From: Parabacteroides bouchesdurhonensis
GTDB lineage: Bacteria > Bacteroidota > Bacteroidia > Bacteroidales > Tannerellaceae
Assembly (NCBI RefSeq): GCF_900186615.1
Contig: NZ_LT896588.1
Location: 2,189,339-2,253,338, forward strand
Direction of reading: 5' to 3'
DNA: 64,000 bases
The first letter of the stretch is position 1. Each line of letters begins with the position of its first letter. Positions 57,517 to 64,000 of the stretch are shown piece after piece. Under the pieces are notes generated by a model. The model saw nothing but the letters and a program-made list of their open reading frames with translations. It had not been told where the DNA came from and did no database searches. Position numbers and translations under genes: made by a program.

Positions 57517-57556
57517 AAAGAAGCCGGATATTTTTATGTATCCGGCTTCTTCTTTA
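57517..57556. terminator. Bidirectional terminator between helicase and acyl-CoA dehydrogenase
   Basis: AGAAGCCGGATA (57519-57530) pairs perfectly with TATCCGGCTTCT (57539-57550), with A-rich left and T-rich right flanks. Confidence 0.85.
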
Positions 57557-57570
57557 TTATTGGAATTGAA

Positions 57571-59277
57571 TTATGCCTGTTTGTAAGCGGCCAGTTCTTC
57601 CTGCGTGAAGTTGCTGACGAAAGAACAAATCTTGTCAACTTCGGCTTCACCGTAGTTTACGTACACTTCGGCCGAACGACGGAAACTTTCATCCTCGTTC
57701 GCATCCTGAAGCAACAGATAACCGAATACGCAGTGAGCGACAGCTTCTACCATGCGACGTGCGTGGAAGTCGATATATTCGTTGTCTTTAGTCTCCGTTA
57801 CCATAGCCACCAGTTTTTCATACTTTCCGGTCATGGCTACCAGTTTGCTCTTTATGTTCTGTAATTCCGGCTTGTATTCAATAGCCTCGTATTCCTTGAT
57901 CCGGTTCAGATAAGTGCCGGTGGTGACGTGGCGGATAGCAGCCACAACCTGTAATTGGGTTGTTCCCTCATAGATGTTGGTAATACGGGCATCGCGGTAA
58001 ATACGTTCACAAGCGTAATCTTTCATGAAACCTGAACCTCCGTGAATCTGGATAGCGTCATACGCGTTCTGGTTGGCATATTCTGTGGTCATACCTTTTC
58101 CCATCGGGGTAAAGGCATCGGCCAGCTTGCTGTATCTTTTCTGTTCCTGACGTTCTTCCGGAGTCAGTTTACGTTCTCTGGAAATGTCGTCCAACGCTTT
58201 GTATATGTCAACAAAACGGGCTGTCTCATATAACATTGAACGTGAAGCGTCTGCCTTGGCGCGCATCAACGCTATCATTTCGTATACAGCCGGAAATTCG
58301 ATAATAGCTTTGCCGAACTGTTTACGTTCTGTTGCATAAGCATACCCTTCGCGGTAAGCCGCTTCACTCAAACCTACGGCTTGCGCCATGATACCCAGGC
58401 GGGCGCCATTCATCAAAGCCATTACATATTTGATCAGACCCAATTTGCGGTCGCCGCAAAGTTCGGCTTTGGCATTCTTGAATACCAACTCACAAGTGGG
58501 CGATCCTTTGATACCCATCTTATTTTCGATACGGCGGACATTGACGCCTCCGTTGCGCTTGTCGTAAATGAACATAGACAAACCGCGACCGTCTTTCGTT
58601 CCCTCTTCCGAACGGGCAAGAACCAGATGAATGTCCGCATCGCCATTGGTGATGAAACGCTTTACACCGTTCAGGTACCAACAACCGTCCTGCTCGCTGT
58701 AAGTCGCTTTCAGCATTACGGATTGAAGGTCCGATCCGGCATCCGGTTCGGTTAAGTCCATCGACATGGTTTCACCGCCACATACGCGTGGAATGTAACG
58801 CTGATGCTGGTCTTCATTTCCGAACTCATATAATGTTTCGGCACAGTCCTGCAATCCCCACAAGTTTTCAAAACCCGCATCGGCACGCGATACCAGATCG
58901 GCTGCCATGATGTAAGGAACAATCGGGAAGTTCAGACCGTTATAACGGCGAGGCATTGCGATACCCATCAAACCGGCCTTGCGTACGGCATCCAGGTTTT
59001 CCTGAGTACCCTTTGCGTAGGTCACACGACCATTGGCAACCGTAGGTCCTTCATGGTCTACACTCTCTGCATTCGGAGCAATGATATCTCCACAGATTTC
59101 GCCCACTATTTCCAGCACTTTTTCGTAACTGTCCATCGCATCCTCAAAGTCCAGAGGAGCATAATCATACTTGTCCTTGTCGGCAAAGCCGCGTTCTTTC
59201 AGCTCTACAATCCGCTTCATCAGAGGATGATGCAGATGATGCTTCATGCTAGGATTATCGAGATAAAAATTAGCCAT
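57571..59277 (-). CDS. Acyl-CoA dehydrogenase
   Basis: 568 residues from the ATG at 59277 (MANFYLDNPS), the usual start and length of this Bacteroidales family; the frame is also open upstream through an S23-type ORF to 59691. FAD/substrate motifs are present: SMDLTEPDAGSDLQ, YATERKQFGKAI, IHGGSGFMKDYACERIYRDA and ITNIYEGTTQLQ (catalytic Glu region). A C-terminal ACAD extension (about 470-568) follows. It desaturates an acyl-CoA and passes electrons to the EtfAB pair encoded just upstream. Confidence 0.93.
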   Translation of the reverse strand: MANFYLDNPSMKHHLHHPLMKRIVELKERGFADKDKYDYAPLDFEDAMDSYEKVLEIVGEICGDIIAPNAESVDHEGPTVANGRVTYAKGTQENLDAVRKAGLMGIAMPRRYNGLNFPIVPYIMAADLVSRADAGFENLWGLQDCAETLYEFGNEDQHQRYIPRVCGGETMSMDLTEPDAGSDLQSVMLKATYSEQDGCWYLNGVKRFITNGDADIHLVLARSEEGTKDGRGLSMFIYDKRNGGVNVRRIENKMGIKGSPTCELVFKNAKAELCGDRKLGLIKYVMALMNGARLGIMAQAVGLSEAAYREGYAYATERKQFGKAIIEFPAVYEMIALMRAKADASRSMLYETARFVDIYKALDDISRERKLTPEERQEQKRYSKLADAFTPMGKGMTTEYANQNAYDAIQIHGGSGFMKDYACERIYRDARITNIYEGTTQLQVVAAIRHVTTGTYLNRIKEYEAIEYKPELQNIKSKLVAMTGKYEKLVAMVTETKDNEYIDFHARRMVEAVAHCVFGYLLLQDANEDESFRRSAEVYVNYGEAEVDKICSFVSNFTQEELAAYKQA

Positions 59278-59691
59278 TGTTTTTAATTTTTTAGTAGTTA
59301 GTAGATGGTAGTTAGTGGTAGTGTTTCTGACGAGGCTTTTTGAATAAGATGAAAGCAATTTCTGAACAACAATCAGTTCACTGTATAGTGTTAGACTTTC
59401 GATTGCGTTTACATATCCGAGGTCTTTCGATAAGATAACATAATATCTACATTCGTTAATTGAACCTTCTGCGATGTTGTAAAAACGCAATTTATCATTT
59501 ATTCCTTTCTTTCCGTAACCTTCGGCTATGTTGGCGGCAATAGAAACGGCAGCTCTGCGATATTGGGACGTCAGTCCGAAAAGCTCGTCTTTCGGATAAG
59601 CCTTTGTATATTTGTAAACATTCAGCACAAAAGAATGCGCTTTCTGCCAAACATTTAAATTTTCGAACCCTTTATTTTCTTCCATCTTCAA
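59278..59691 (-). CDS. Four-helix-bundle protein (23S-IVP/S23 family), no stop of its own
   Basis: About 120 family residues from ATG 59691. ENLNVWQKAHSFVLNVYK, DELFGLTSQYRRAAVSIAANIAEGYGK and RFYNIAEGSINECRYYVILSKDL are signatures of the 23S rRNA intervening-sequence protein family, the fold shared with Avd of diversity-generating retroelements. The coding frame continues through the repeat array (59291-59321, read as NTTTNYHLLTTKK) and, with no stop, into the dehydrogenase start (LKTMANFYL), giving a 706-residue open frame to 57571. It interrupts an etfB-etfA-acyl-CoA dehydrogenase operon and is bracketed by inverted repeat arrays. Whether fused protein, separate product or both is made is unknown. 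Confidence 0.85.
59291..59321. repeat. TAGTAGTTRG repeat array, inner arm of the S23 element
   Basis: TTAGTAGTTAGTAG, ATGGTAG and TTAGTGGTAG follow each other between the S23 ORF and the dehydrogenase ATG. It is the inverted counterpart of the array at 59766-59798 on the other side of the S23 ORF. Confidence 0.85.
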
Positions 59692-59765
59692 GCATCGCTT
59701 TTAACGACATTATTGTCTTTCTGTACTTATTTACAACATTACTTTTTGTGTGTCGTCGTCTTTTT

Positions 59766-59798
59766 CTACTAACTACCAACTACTTACTACTAACTACT
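59766..59798. repeat. CTACTAACTAC repeat array, outer arm of the S23 element
   Basis: CTACTAACTACC, AACTACTTACTA and CTAACTACTC form an array in the opposite orientation to that at 59291-59321. The inner-side flank CGTCTTTTTCTACTAACTAC is nearly the same as in the short element at 60901-60921 (CGTCTTTCTCTACTAACTAC). Both arms together bracket about 0.5 kb. Confidence 0.85.
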
Positions 59799-59799
59799 C

Positions 59800-59824
59800 A
59801 AAACACGAATTTACTTCGTGTTTT
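59800..59824 (-). terminator. Hairpin at the 3' end of etfA
   Basis: AAAACACGAA and TTCGTGTTTT form a perfect 10-bp stem with a 5-base loop that contains the etfA stop codon (59811-59813). On the minus strand the stem ends in TTTT before the repeat array, so it may attenuate read-through into the S23/dehydrogenase part. Confidence 0.55.
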
Positions 59825-60830
59825 GCTTATAATACTTAATCATCTTCGGGAGCACTTCTTCCACCGTGCCGTTGATAACATAGTCGGCGATGGTGTTGAT
59901 AGGAGCGTTCTCGTCGTTGTTGATAGAGATGATGATACCTGCGTCCTGCATTCCTGCGATGTGCTGGATTTGTCCGGAGATACCACAAGCTATATAGAGT
60001 TTCGGACGGACAGTAAGGCCTGTTTGGCCGATCTGACGGTCGTGATCACAAAAGCCTGCATCCACGGCGGCGCGGCTGGCGCCCACTTCGGCATGAAGCT
60101 CTTTGGCCAGGTCGAACAGCAGGTTGAAGTTCTCTTTTGAACCTACGCCATACCCTCCGGCTACAACGATAGGAGCTCCTTTCAGGTTATGCTTGGCCTG
60201 TTCAACGTGACGGTCTATAACCTTCACAACATAGTCCGTAACCGGAACATATTTGGCTACGTCGTGTTTAACCACTTCGCCTTTATAACCGGCATCCAGT
60301 ATTTCTTTCTTCATCACGCCTTCGCGAACGGTAGCCATTTGCGGACGATGTTCGGGGTTGATGATAGTAGCAACGATATTACCGCCGAAAGCCGGACGGA
60401 TCTGATACAGTAAATTCTCGTATGTAATACCGGCTTTCTTATCTTCATGGTTACCTATTTCCAGGGAGGTGCAATCGGCGGTCAGACCGCTTGTCAGGGC
60501 CGATGAAACACGCGGGCCCAGGTCGCGGCCTATCACGGTTGCGCCCATCAGGCATATCTGCGGTTTTTCCTCCTTGAACAGATTGATCAGAACGGAAGAG
60601 TGGGGGAGTGATGTGTAAGGAAACAACCCCGGCGCGTCAAACACATGCAGTGTGTCCACGCCATAAGGCAACACCTGCTTTTCAATGCCATCCAATCCGT
60701 TACCGGCAACGACAGCTTCCAGCCGGCAACCTAACTGATTGGCTAATTTCCGACCTTTGGTCAGCAATTCGAGACTCACATCGGCAACAGTAGTGCCTTC
60801 AATCTCACAATATACGAATACGTTGTTCAT
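59811..60830 (-). CDS. etfA: Electron transfer flavoprotein, alpha subunit
   Basis: 339 residues. The C-terminal FAD domain shows VAGGYGVGSKENFNLL, GASRAAVDAGF, QIGQTGLTVRPKLYIACGISGQIQHIAGM and ISINNDENAPI, all typical of EtfA. With EtfB it carries electrons from acyl-CoA dehydrogenase. It follows etfB on the minus strand, and a repeat element fills the 105-base gap between them. The last gene of the expected set, acyl-CoA dehydrogenase, is separated by the S23 insertion. Confidence 0.95.
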   Translation of the reverse strand: MNNVFVYCEIEGTTVADVSLELLTKGRKLANQLGCRLEAVVAGNGLDGIEKQVLPYGVDTLHVFDAPGLFPYTSLPHSSVLINLFKEEKPQICLMGATVIGRDLGPRVSSALTSGLTADCTSLEIGNHEDKKAGITYENLLYQIRPAFGGNIVATIINPEHRPQMATVREGVMKKEILDAGYKGEVVKHDVAKYVPVTDYVVKVIDRHVEQAKHNLKGAPIVVAGGYGVGSKENFNLLFDLAKELHAEVGASRAAVDAGFCDHDRQIGQTGLTVRPKLYIACGISGQIQHIAGMQDAGIIISINNDENAPINTIADYVINGTVEEVLPKMIKYYKQNTK

Positions 60831-60836
60831 AATTCT

Positions 60837-60916
60837 AAAAGTAGTTGGTAGTTGGTAGTTAGTAGTTAGTAGATGGTAGGCGACAAGCGGTATTTTTATC
60901 CGTCTTTCTCTACTAA
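60837..60916. repeat. Short inverted-repeat element with 30-bp core, between etfB and etfA
   Basis: Left arm AAAAGTAGTTGGTAG with further GTAGTTAGTAG units, a core at 60877-60906 containing GCGACAAGCGG and ATTTTTATCCGTC, then right arm CTACTAACTACTTTT. Left and right arm ends match as reverse complements at 14 of 15 bases. The 30-base core is identical to that at 62086-62115. No coding frame. It looks like a small non-autonomous repeat element. Confidence 0.85.
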
Positions 60917-60935
60917 CTACTTTTCTCTCCCCTCC

Positions 60936-61841
60936 CTACCCAATCGTATGATTGGATAACAGTTCAACAATCATATCTTCAATATCTCTGTCCGAGCTGG
61001 TCAGCGTTTTGCTTTCTTTTGCCTGGAATACGATGTTCTGTATAGACTTCACTTTGGTAGGTGAGCCGGACAGGCCGCATTGAGCCAGATCGCCGTTTAC
61101 ATCTGCCACACTCCATTCCGGGATGTTCAGATACGGACGGGTTTCATATAGTTCGGGGTAAGCCGGTTGGTTAACGCCTTCCGGATGGCATGCCGGTGCC
61201 GGAGCTTTCTCCTGAGCGCCCAGCGCGCGTTTATATTTTTGTACCAACCGGGCATTGCGCGGACGGCAAGGCGCGGCCGAGCCGTTTACTGTGATAACGA
61301 TAGGCAGCGGGCCTTCTACCGTCTCTACACCTCCGTCTATATGACGCTTTACGGTGATACGGCGTGCGGCTTCGTCTACGTTCAGGATTTCCTCTGCGTA
61401 CGTAATCTGTGTCAATCCCAGTTTTTCGGCCACTTGCGGACCAACCTGTGCGGTGTCTCCGTCGATAGCCTGGCGGCCGCCGATGATGATGTCGTAATCT
61501 TTAATCTTTTTGATGGCAGTAGCCAGTGCGTAAGAGGTAGCCAGTGTGTCGGCGCCTGCAAAAGCACGGTCGGTTAACAAATAGCCGCCATCGGCTCCGC
61601 GGTAAAGACCCTCGCGGATGATCTCGGCAGCACGTCCCGGCCCCATGGTCAGCAACGTAACGGTAGCTCCCGGACAGGCATCTTTCAGGCGGAGGGCCTG
61701 TTCTAAAGCATTCAGGTCTTCCGGGTTGAAGATGGCGGGAAGCGCAGCGCGGTTTACCGTTCCGTCTTCTTTCATAGCATCTTTTCCCACATTGCGTGTA
61801 TCCGGGACCTGTTTAGCTAGTACAATAATTTTTAAACTCAT
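60936..61841 (-). CDS. etfB: Electron transfer flavoprotein, beta subunit
   Basis: 301 residues. MSLKIIVLAKQVPDTRNVG at the start, FNPEDLNALEQALRLKD, and GGRQAIDGDTAQVGPQVAE (the EtfB signature near 120-138) are present. It is the nucleotide-binding partner of EtfA. First gene of the minus-strand operon, with a good promoter at 61906-61935. The C-terminal region (about 190-300) is a little longer than in E. coli-type EtfB. Confidence 0.95.
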   Translation of the reverse strand: MSLKIIVLAKQVPDTRNVGKDAMKEDGTVNRAALPAIFNPEDLNALEQALRLKDACPGATVTLLTMGPGRAAEIIREGLYRGADGGYLLTDRAFAGADTLATSYALATAIKKIKDYDIIIGGRQAIDGDTAQVGPQVAEKLGLTQITYAEEILNVDEAARRITVKRHIDGGVETVEGPLPIVITVNGSAAPCRPRNARLVQKYKRALGAQEKAPAPACHPEGVNQPAYPELYETRPYLNIPEWSVADVNGDLAQCGLSGSPTKVKSIQNIVFQAKESKTLTSSDRDIEDMIVELLSNHTIG

Positions 61842-61905
61842 TTTATAGAAATATTAGATTTTCCAGAGGAAATATGTTAGTCTTTTTATCATTTATCTCG
61901 GACTG

Positions 61906-61935
61906 CAAAAATAATCAAACATTCTTTATCTCAAA
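61906..61935 (-). promoter_or_regulatory. Promoter of the etfB operon
   Basis: Minus strand: TTTG (61932-61935), 18-base spacer, TATTTTTG (61906-61913) followed by C. The 329-base gap 61842-62170 holds this promoter and, further upstream, two repeat groups. Confidence 0.65.
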
Positions 61936-62008
61936 CTACTTTCCAGTTAAATATGCACACTTTGCCGGTTTTTGAGCATGGCGTTTCTTTCCCATATAAG
62001 GAATTTGG

Positions 62009-62053
62009 CAAATCATCGGGATGTTTTTTACAAATCATCGAGATGATTTTTTA
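62009..62053. repeat. Two tandem copies of a 22/23-base unit
   Basis: Units beginning CAAATCATCG lie at 62009 and 62031. They differ by A/G at one site and by AT insertion before the T run; both end TTTTTTA. The second contains AATCATC/GATGATT with a short loop and T run, a terminator-like hairpin on the plus strand, though no gene is read that way here. Confidence 0.6.
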
Positions 62054-62180
62054 ATGGTAGATAGTAGATAGTAGTTGGTAGTTAGTAGGCGACAAGCGGT
62101 ATTTTTATCCGTCTTACCCTACTAACTACTTGCCTACTTAACTACTAACGAGTGAAACGAGTGATAACTACTATCTACCT
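62054..62180. repeat. Longer inverted-repeat element with the same 30-bp core, upstream of etfB
   Basis: Arm GGTAGATAGTAG with further GTAGTTGGTAGTTAGTAG units, core at 62086-62115 identical to 60877-60906, then CTACTAACTACTT, more CTTAACTACTAAC units, a small GAGTGAAACGAGTG hairpin and the terminal CTACTATCTACC, which is the exact reverse complement of GGTAGATAGTAG. The right end supplies the stop codon (62171-62173) of the broken regulator. Confidence 0.8.
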
Positions 62181-64000
62181 CCTCCTCCTTTCCCGATGTT
62201 TTTCAGGAAATCTTCCAGTACTACCCCTGTTTCCACTAACCCGAGCCGTTTACGCATGCGGCTGCGGGCTTTGTTTATGCCGGCGCGTGAGATACCCAGC
62301 GTAAGGGCTATCTCGTCATTGTTTTGTCCCAGTAGCAAAAGCATGGCTATCAGCTCGTCCGTGCGGGTAAGGTCGGGGCAATGTTGCCGCAGGGCGGGCA
62401 GATAGTCCGGATAAAGAGATTTGAAGCTCTGCCGGAAGTTTGCACCTCGTCGGGGCCCGACAAGTGCCGGCTCAGCTTCACATTCAGTTCGCCTATCTCC
62501 CAGCGGTGTGTCACTTCCTGTAGTTCCCGTTCGCGTTCGTCGAGGGTCTGCGTCAGTAACCTGTTGCGCCTGTCCAGTTCGCCCTGTGTATCCAACAGGG
62601 AAGTTATTCGTGAGAGGCGGGCTTCGCTGATTCTTCTTTGCAAGCGTTGCCGCTGCCGGAAATACATCCCTCCGGCAAGCAGCAGGATCGCCAGAAAAGC
62701 CGTAGAGGTCCACGCCAGTGTAAGTGTGCGCCCTTTCAGCGCCACTTCGGCAGACAACGCGCGGTTCTCCTGTTCTTTGCGTCCCGTTTCGTAACGCACG
62801 TTCGCCCCGATGGCAAAGTTTAGCTTCTCCTCCCGGTTCAGCGAGTCCGAAGCCGCCATATACGACGGATATAGCCGGGCTTCCCTTCACGCGCATAATA
62901 ATCCAGCAGAATGCGGGCGTAAGCGGCATATTGTTCCTGCCAGTCCATACTTTCCAGTTCGTCCAGTGCCTGCTCCATCAGTACCGTGCCTTCGCGCAGC
63001 GATCCCGAAGCCGCCATCACCTGCCCGTAGAGGAAGCGTACAGGCACTTTGTCTACCCTCCGGGCGGCAGCGCTGTCGGCATACAGAGCGGCCGTCTCCC
63101 GCAATAATCCGGAGGAAACACTATCCGGCGAAGCATCCAACTGCAATTCCACCGCCGTGCGCCGGCAGATATAGGCTCGCGTCCGGTTACCCGTCGCGAG
63201 GGCAACCTCTTCCGCCTTCCGGTTATAAACAAAGGCCGAATCCCACAGGTGCAGTTCCGAGAATGCCAGCGAACGGAAACGGTACAGGTCGCTCAGCAGG
63301 AAACTGTCCGCCGCCAACGAACATTGCAGGGCTTCTCCGGTGGCCTCCAGTGATTTGTCATGCAGGCAGAGCGAACTGTATAACGCCGCCAGGTTGGCGT
63401 AGGCATATACCATCCCCTTCGTGGGCTTTCCTGTATTCCGCCGGCCCTGTTCTATGGCTTCGATAAACAGTTGCGCCGCCTTTTCGTATTCGCCGTTGCG
63501 GCGGTAGTAGTAACCCAGGAAACTCAATATATAAGGTGCGTCGTTGGTACGTCCCCCGTCGCGCAATGCCCGTACGGCCCGTTCCTGCATGCTGATCGCC
63601 GCTTGCGGGTTATGTCCCCAATAGTTGTAGACGCGCGCCATGGCATCGGCGGCAAAAAGTTCCTGTGTGCGGTCGGTGGGGCGGGGAGCGGCGGCAAAGG
63701 AATCCGCCAGCTTCAAAGCGCCTTTGCCATCGTTGGCAGTGCTGTGGTTCAGTGCCGACACAGCCGTCAGTATAGGTTGCATATAACGCGAAAGAAACGG
63801 GTGGGAGGATGTGCGCAGGCTGTCGAAAAAGGCCGTCAGCGTCTCCGGCTTTCGTCCGTCGTTGCCGGAGCGGAGCACCGCGAGGCAGAGGCCCGAGAGG
63901 GCTTCTTTCAGCGTGTCGCGGTTGCCTGTCAGTTGCAAGGGCAGGCTTTGCAGCACGTTGCGTCCGTATACGATAGCGGAATCATATTGCTTCATTTCAT
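62171..64000 (-). pseudogene. TPR/transmembrane/HTH regulator with two frameshifts, 5' end outside the window
   Basis: Three frames make one protein. 63995-62838 encodes TPR repeats (ISMQERAVRALRDGGRTNDAPYILSFLGYYYRRNGEYEKAAQLF), and is open to the right edge. The frame then shifts near 62855-62865 into MAASDSLNREEKLNFAIGANV, a membrane helix (AWTSTAFLAILLLAGGMYF) and coiled coil. It shifts again near 62440 into FRQSFKSLYPDYLPALRQHCPDLT and a LuxR-like HTH (NDEIALTLGISRAGINKARSRMRKRLGL). One inserted base at each site restores the protein. The region is much more GC-rich than its neighbours. Two errors or a decaying gene are both possible. Confidence 0.75.

Noticed and set aside
62810-63466. 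218-residue plus-strand ORF in the GC-rich end
   Set aside because: Pro/Arg/Ser-rich translation opposite well-formed TPR repeats; long open frames are expected in GC-rich DNA.

Overview
The window is a chromosomal segment of a Bacteroidales bacterium, most likely Parabacteroides or a close relative. The evidence is the recurring Bacteroidetes promoter (TTG, about 19-21 bases, then TAnnTTTG), the tmRNA tag GENNYALAA, NigD-like lipoproteins, a TamL-type outer-membrane assembly lipoprotein, short SAC/TSC lipoboxes, and Bacteroidales families such as DUF3256, DUF3810, DUF4296 and DUF5063. The genus is inferred from protein character, not from a search.

Layout. 1-360: 3' end of 23S rRNA and 5S rRNA with a terminator. 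515-2700: secreted alpha/beta hydrolase, tmRNA (ssrA), M23 lipoprotein peptidase. 2943-6851 (minus): a glucuronate/mannonate unit (uxuA, SDR fructuronate reductase, LacI-type regulator) with a visible promoter and operator, then a membrane protein. 7153-13794: a tripartite RND efflux operon ending in a divergent LpxA-like acyltransferase. 13888-17756: small membrane protein, mdh, and an rlmI/exonuclease/DUF5063 operon. 17939-24828: a 22-bp-phased repeat array, ftsK, LolA-like protein, trxB, GDPD and a GHL10-type glycosidase. 25108-29304: ECF sigma factor with an unusual anti-sigma/beta-barrel hybrid, two NigD-like lipoproteins, a Yip1 protein. 29321-34649: smpB, metH, DUF3810. 34616-44441: HU-like protein, ileS behind a second 22-bp array, DksA-like, lspA, DUF4296, TrmH and TamL. 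44585-50193: tRNA-Arg, a frameshifted TPR-AraC regulator, a small unknown, Gfo/Idh/MocA oxidoreductase, rmuC. 50357-57516: tpx, small lipoprotein, truA operon, AspT-type transporter, PIF1-like helicase.

The most unusual part is 57571-62180. The etfB-etfA-acyl-CoA dehydrogenase operon has a family of TAGTAGTTRG repeats at every junction. One insertion carries a four-helix-bundle (23S-IVP/S23 family) ORF that is bracketed by inverted arrays of this repeat and reads without a stop into the dehydrogenase. Two short elements have the same arms around an identical 30-bp core and look like non-coding derivatives. I read this as an S23-associated repeat element with MITE-like offspring. The mobility is inference; the repeats, their orientation and the open frame are seen directly.

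The last gene (62171 to past the window end) is a TPR/transmembrane/HTH regulator broken by two apparent one-base frameshifts. Both halves of the tmRNA rescue system (ssrA at 1449, smpB at 29321) lie in the window.
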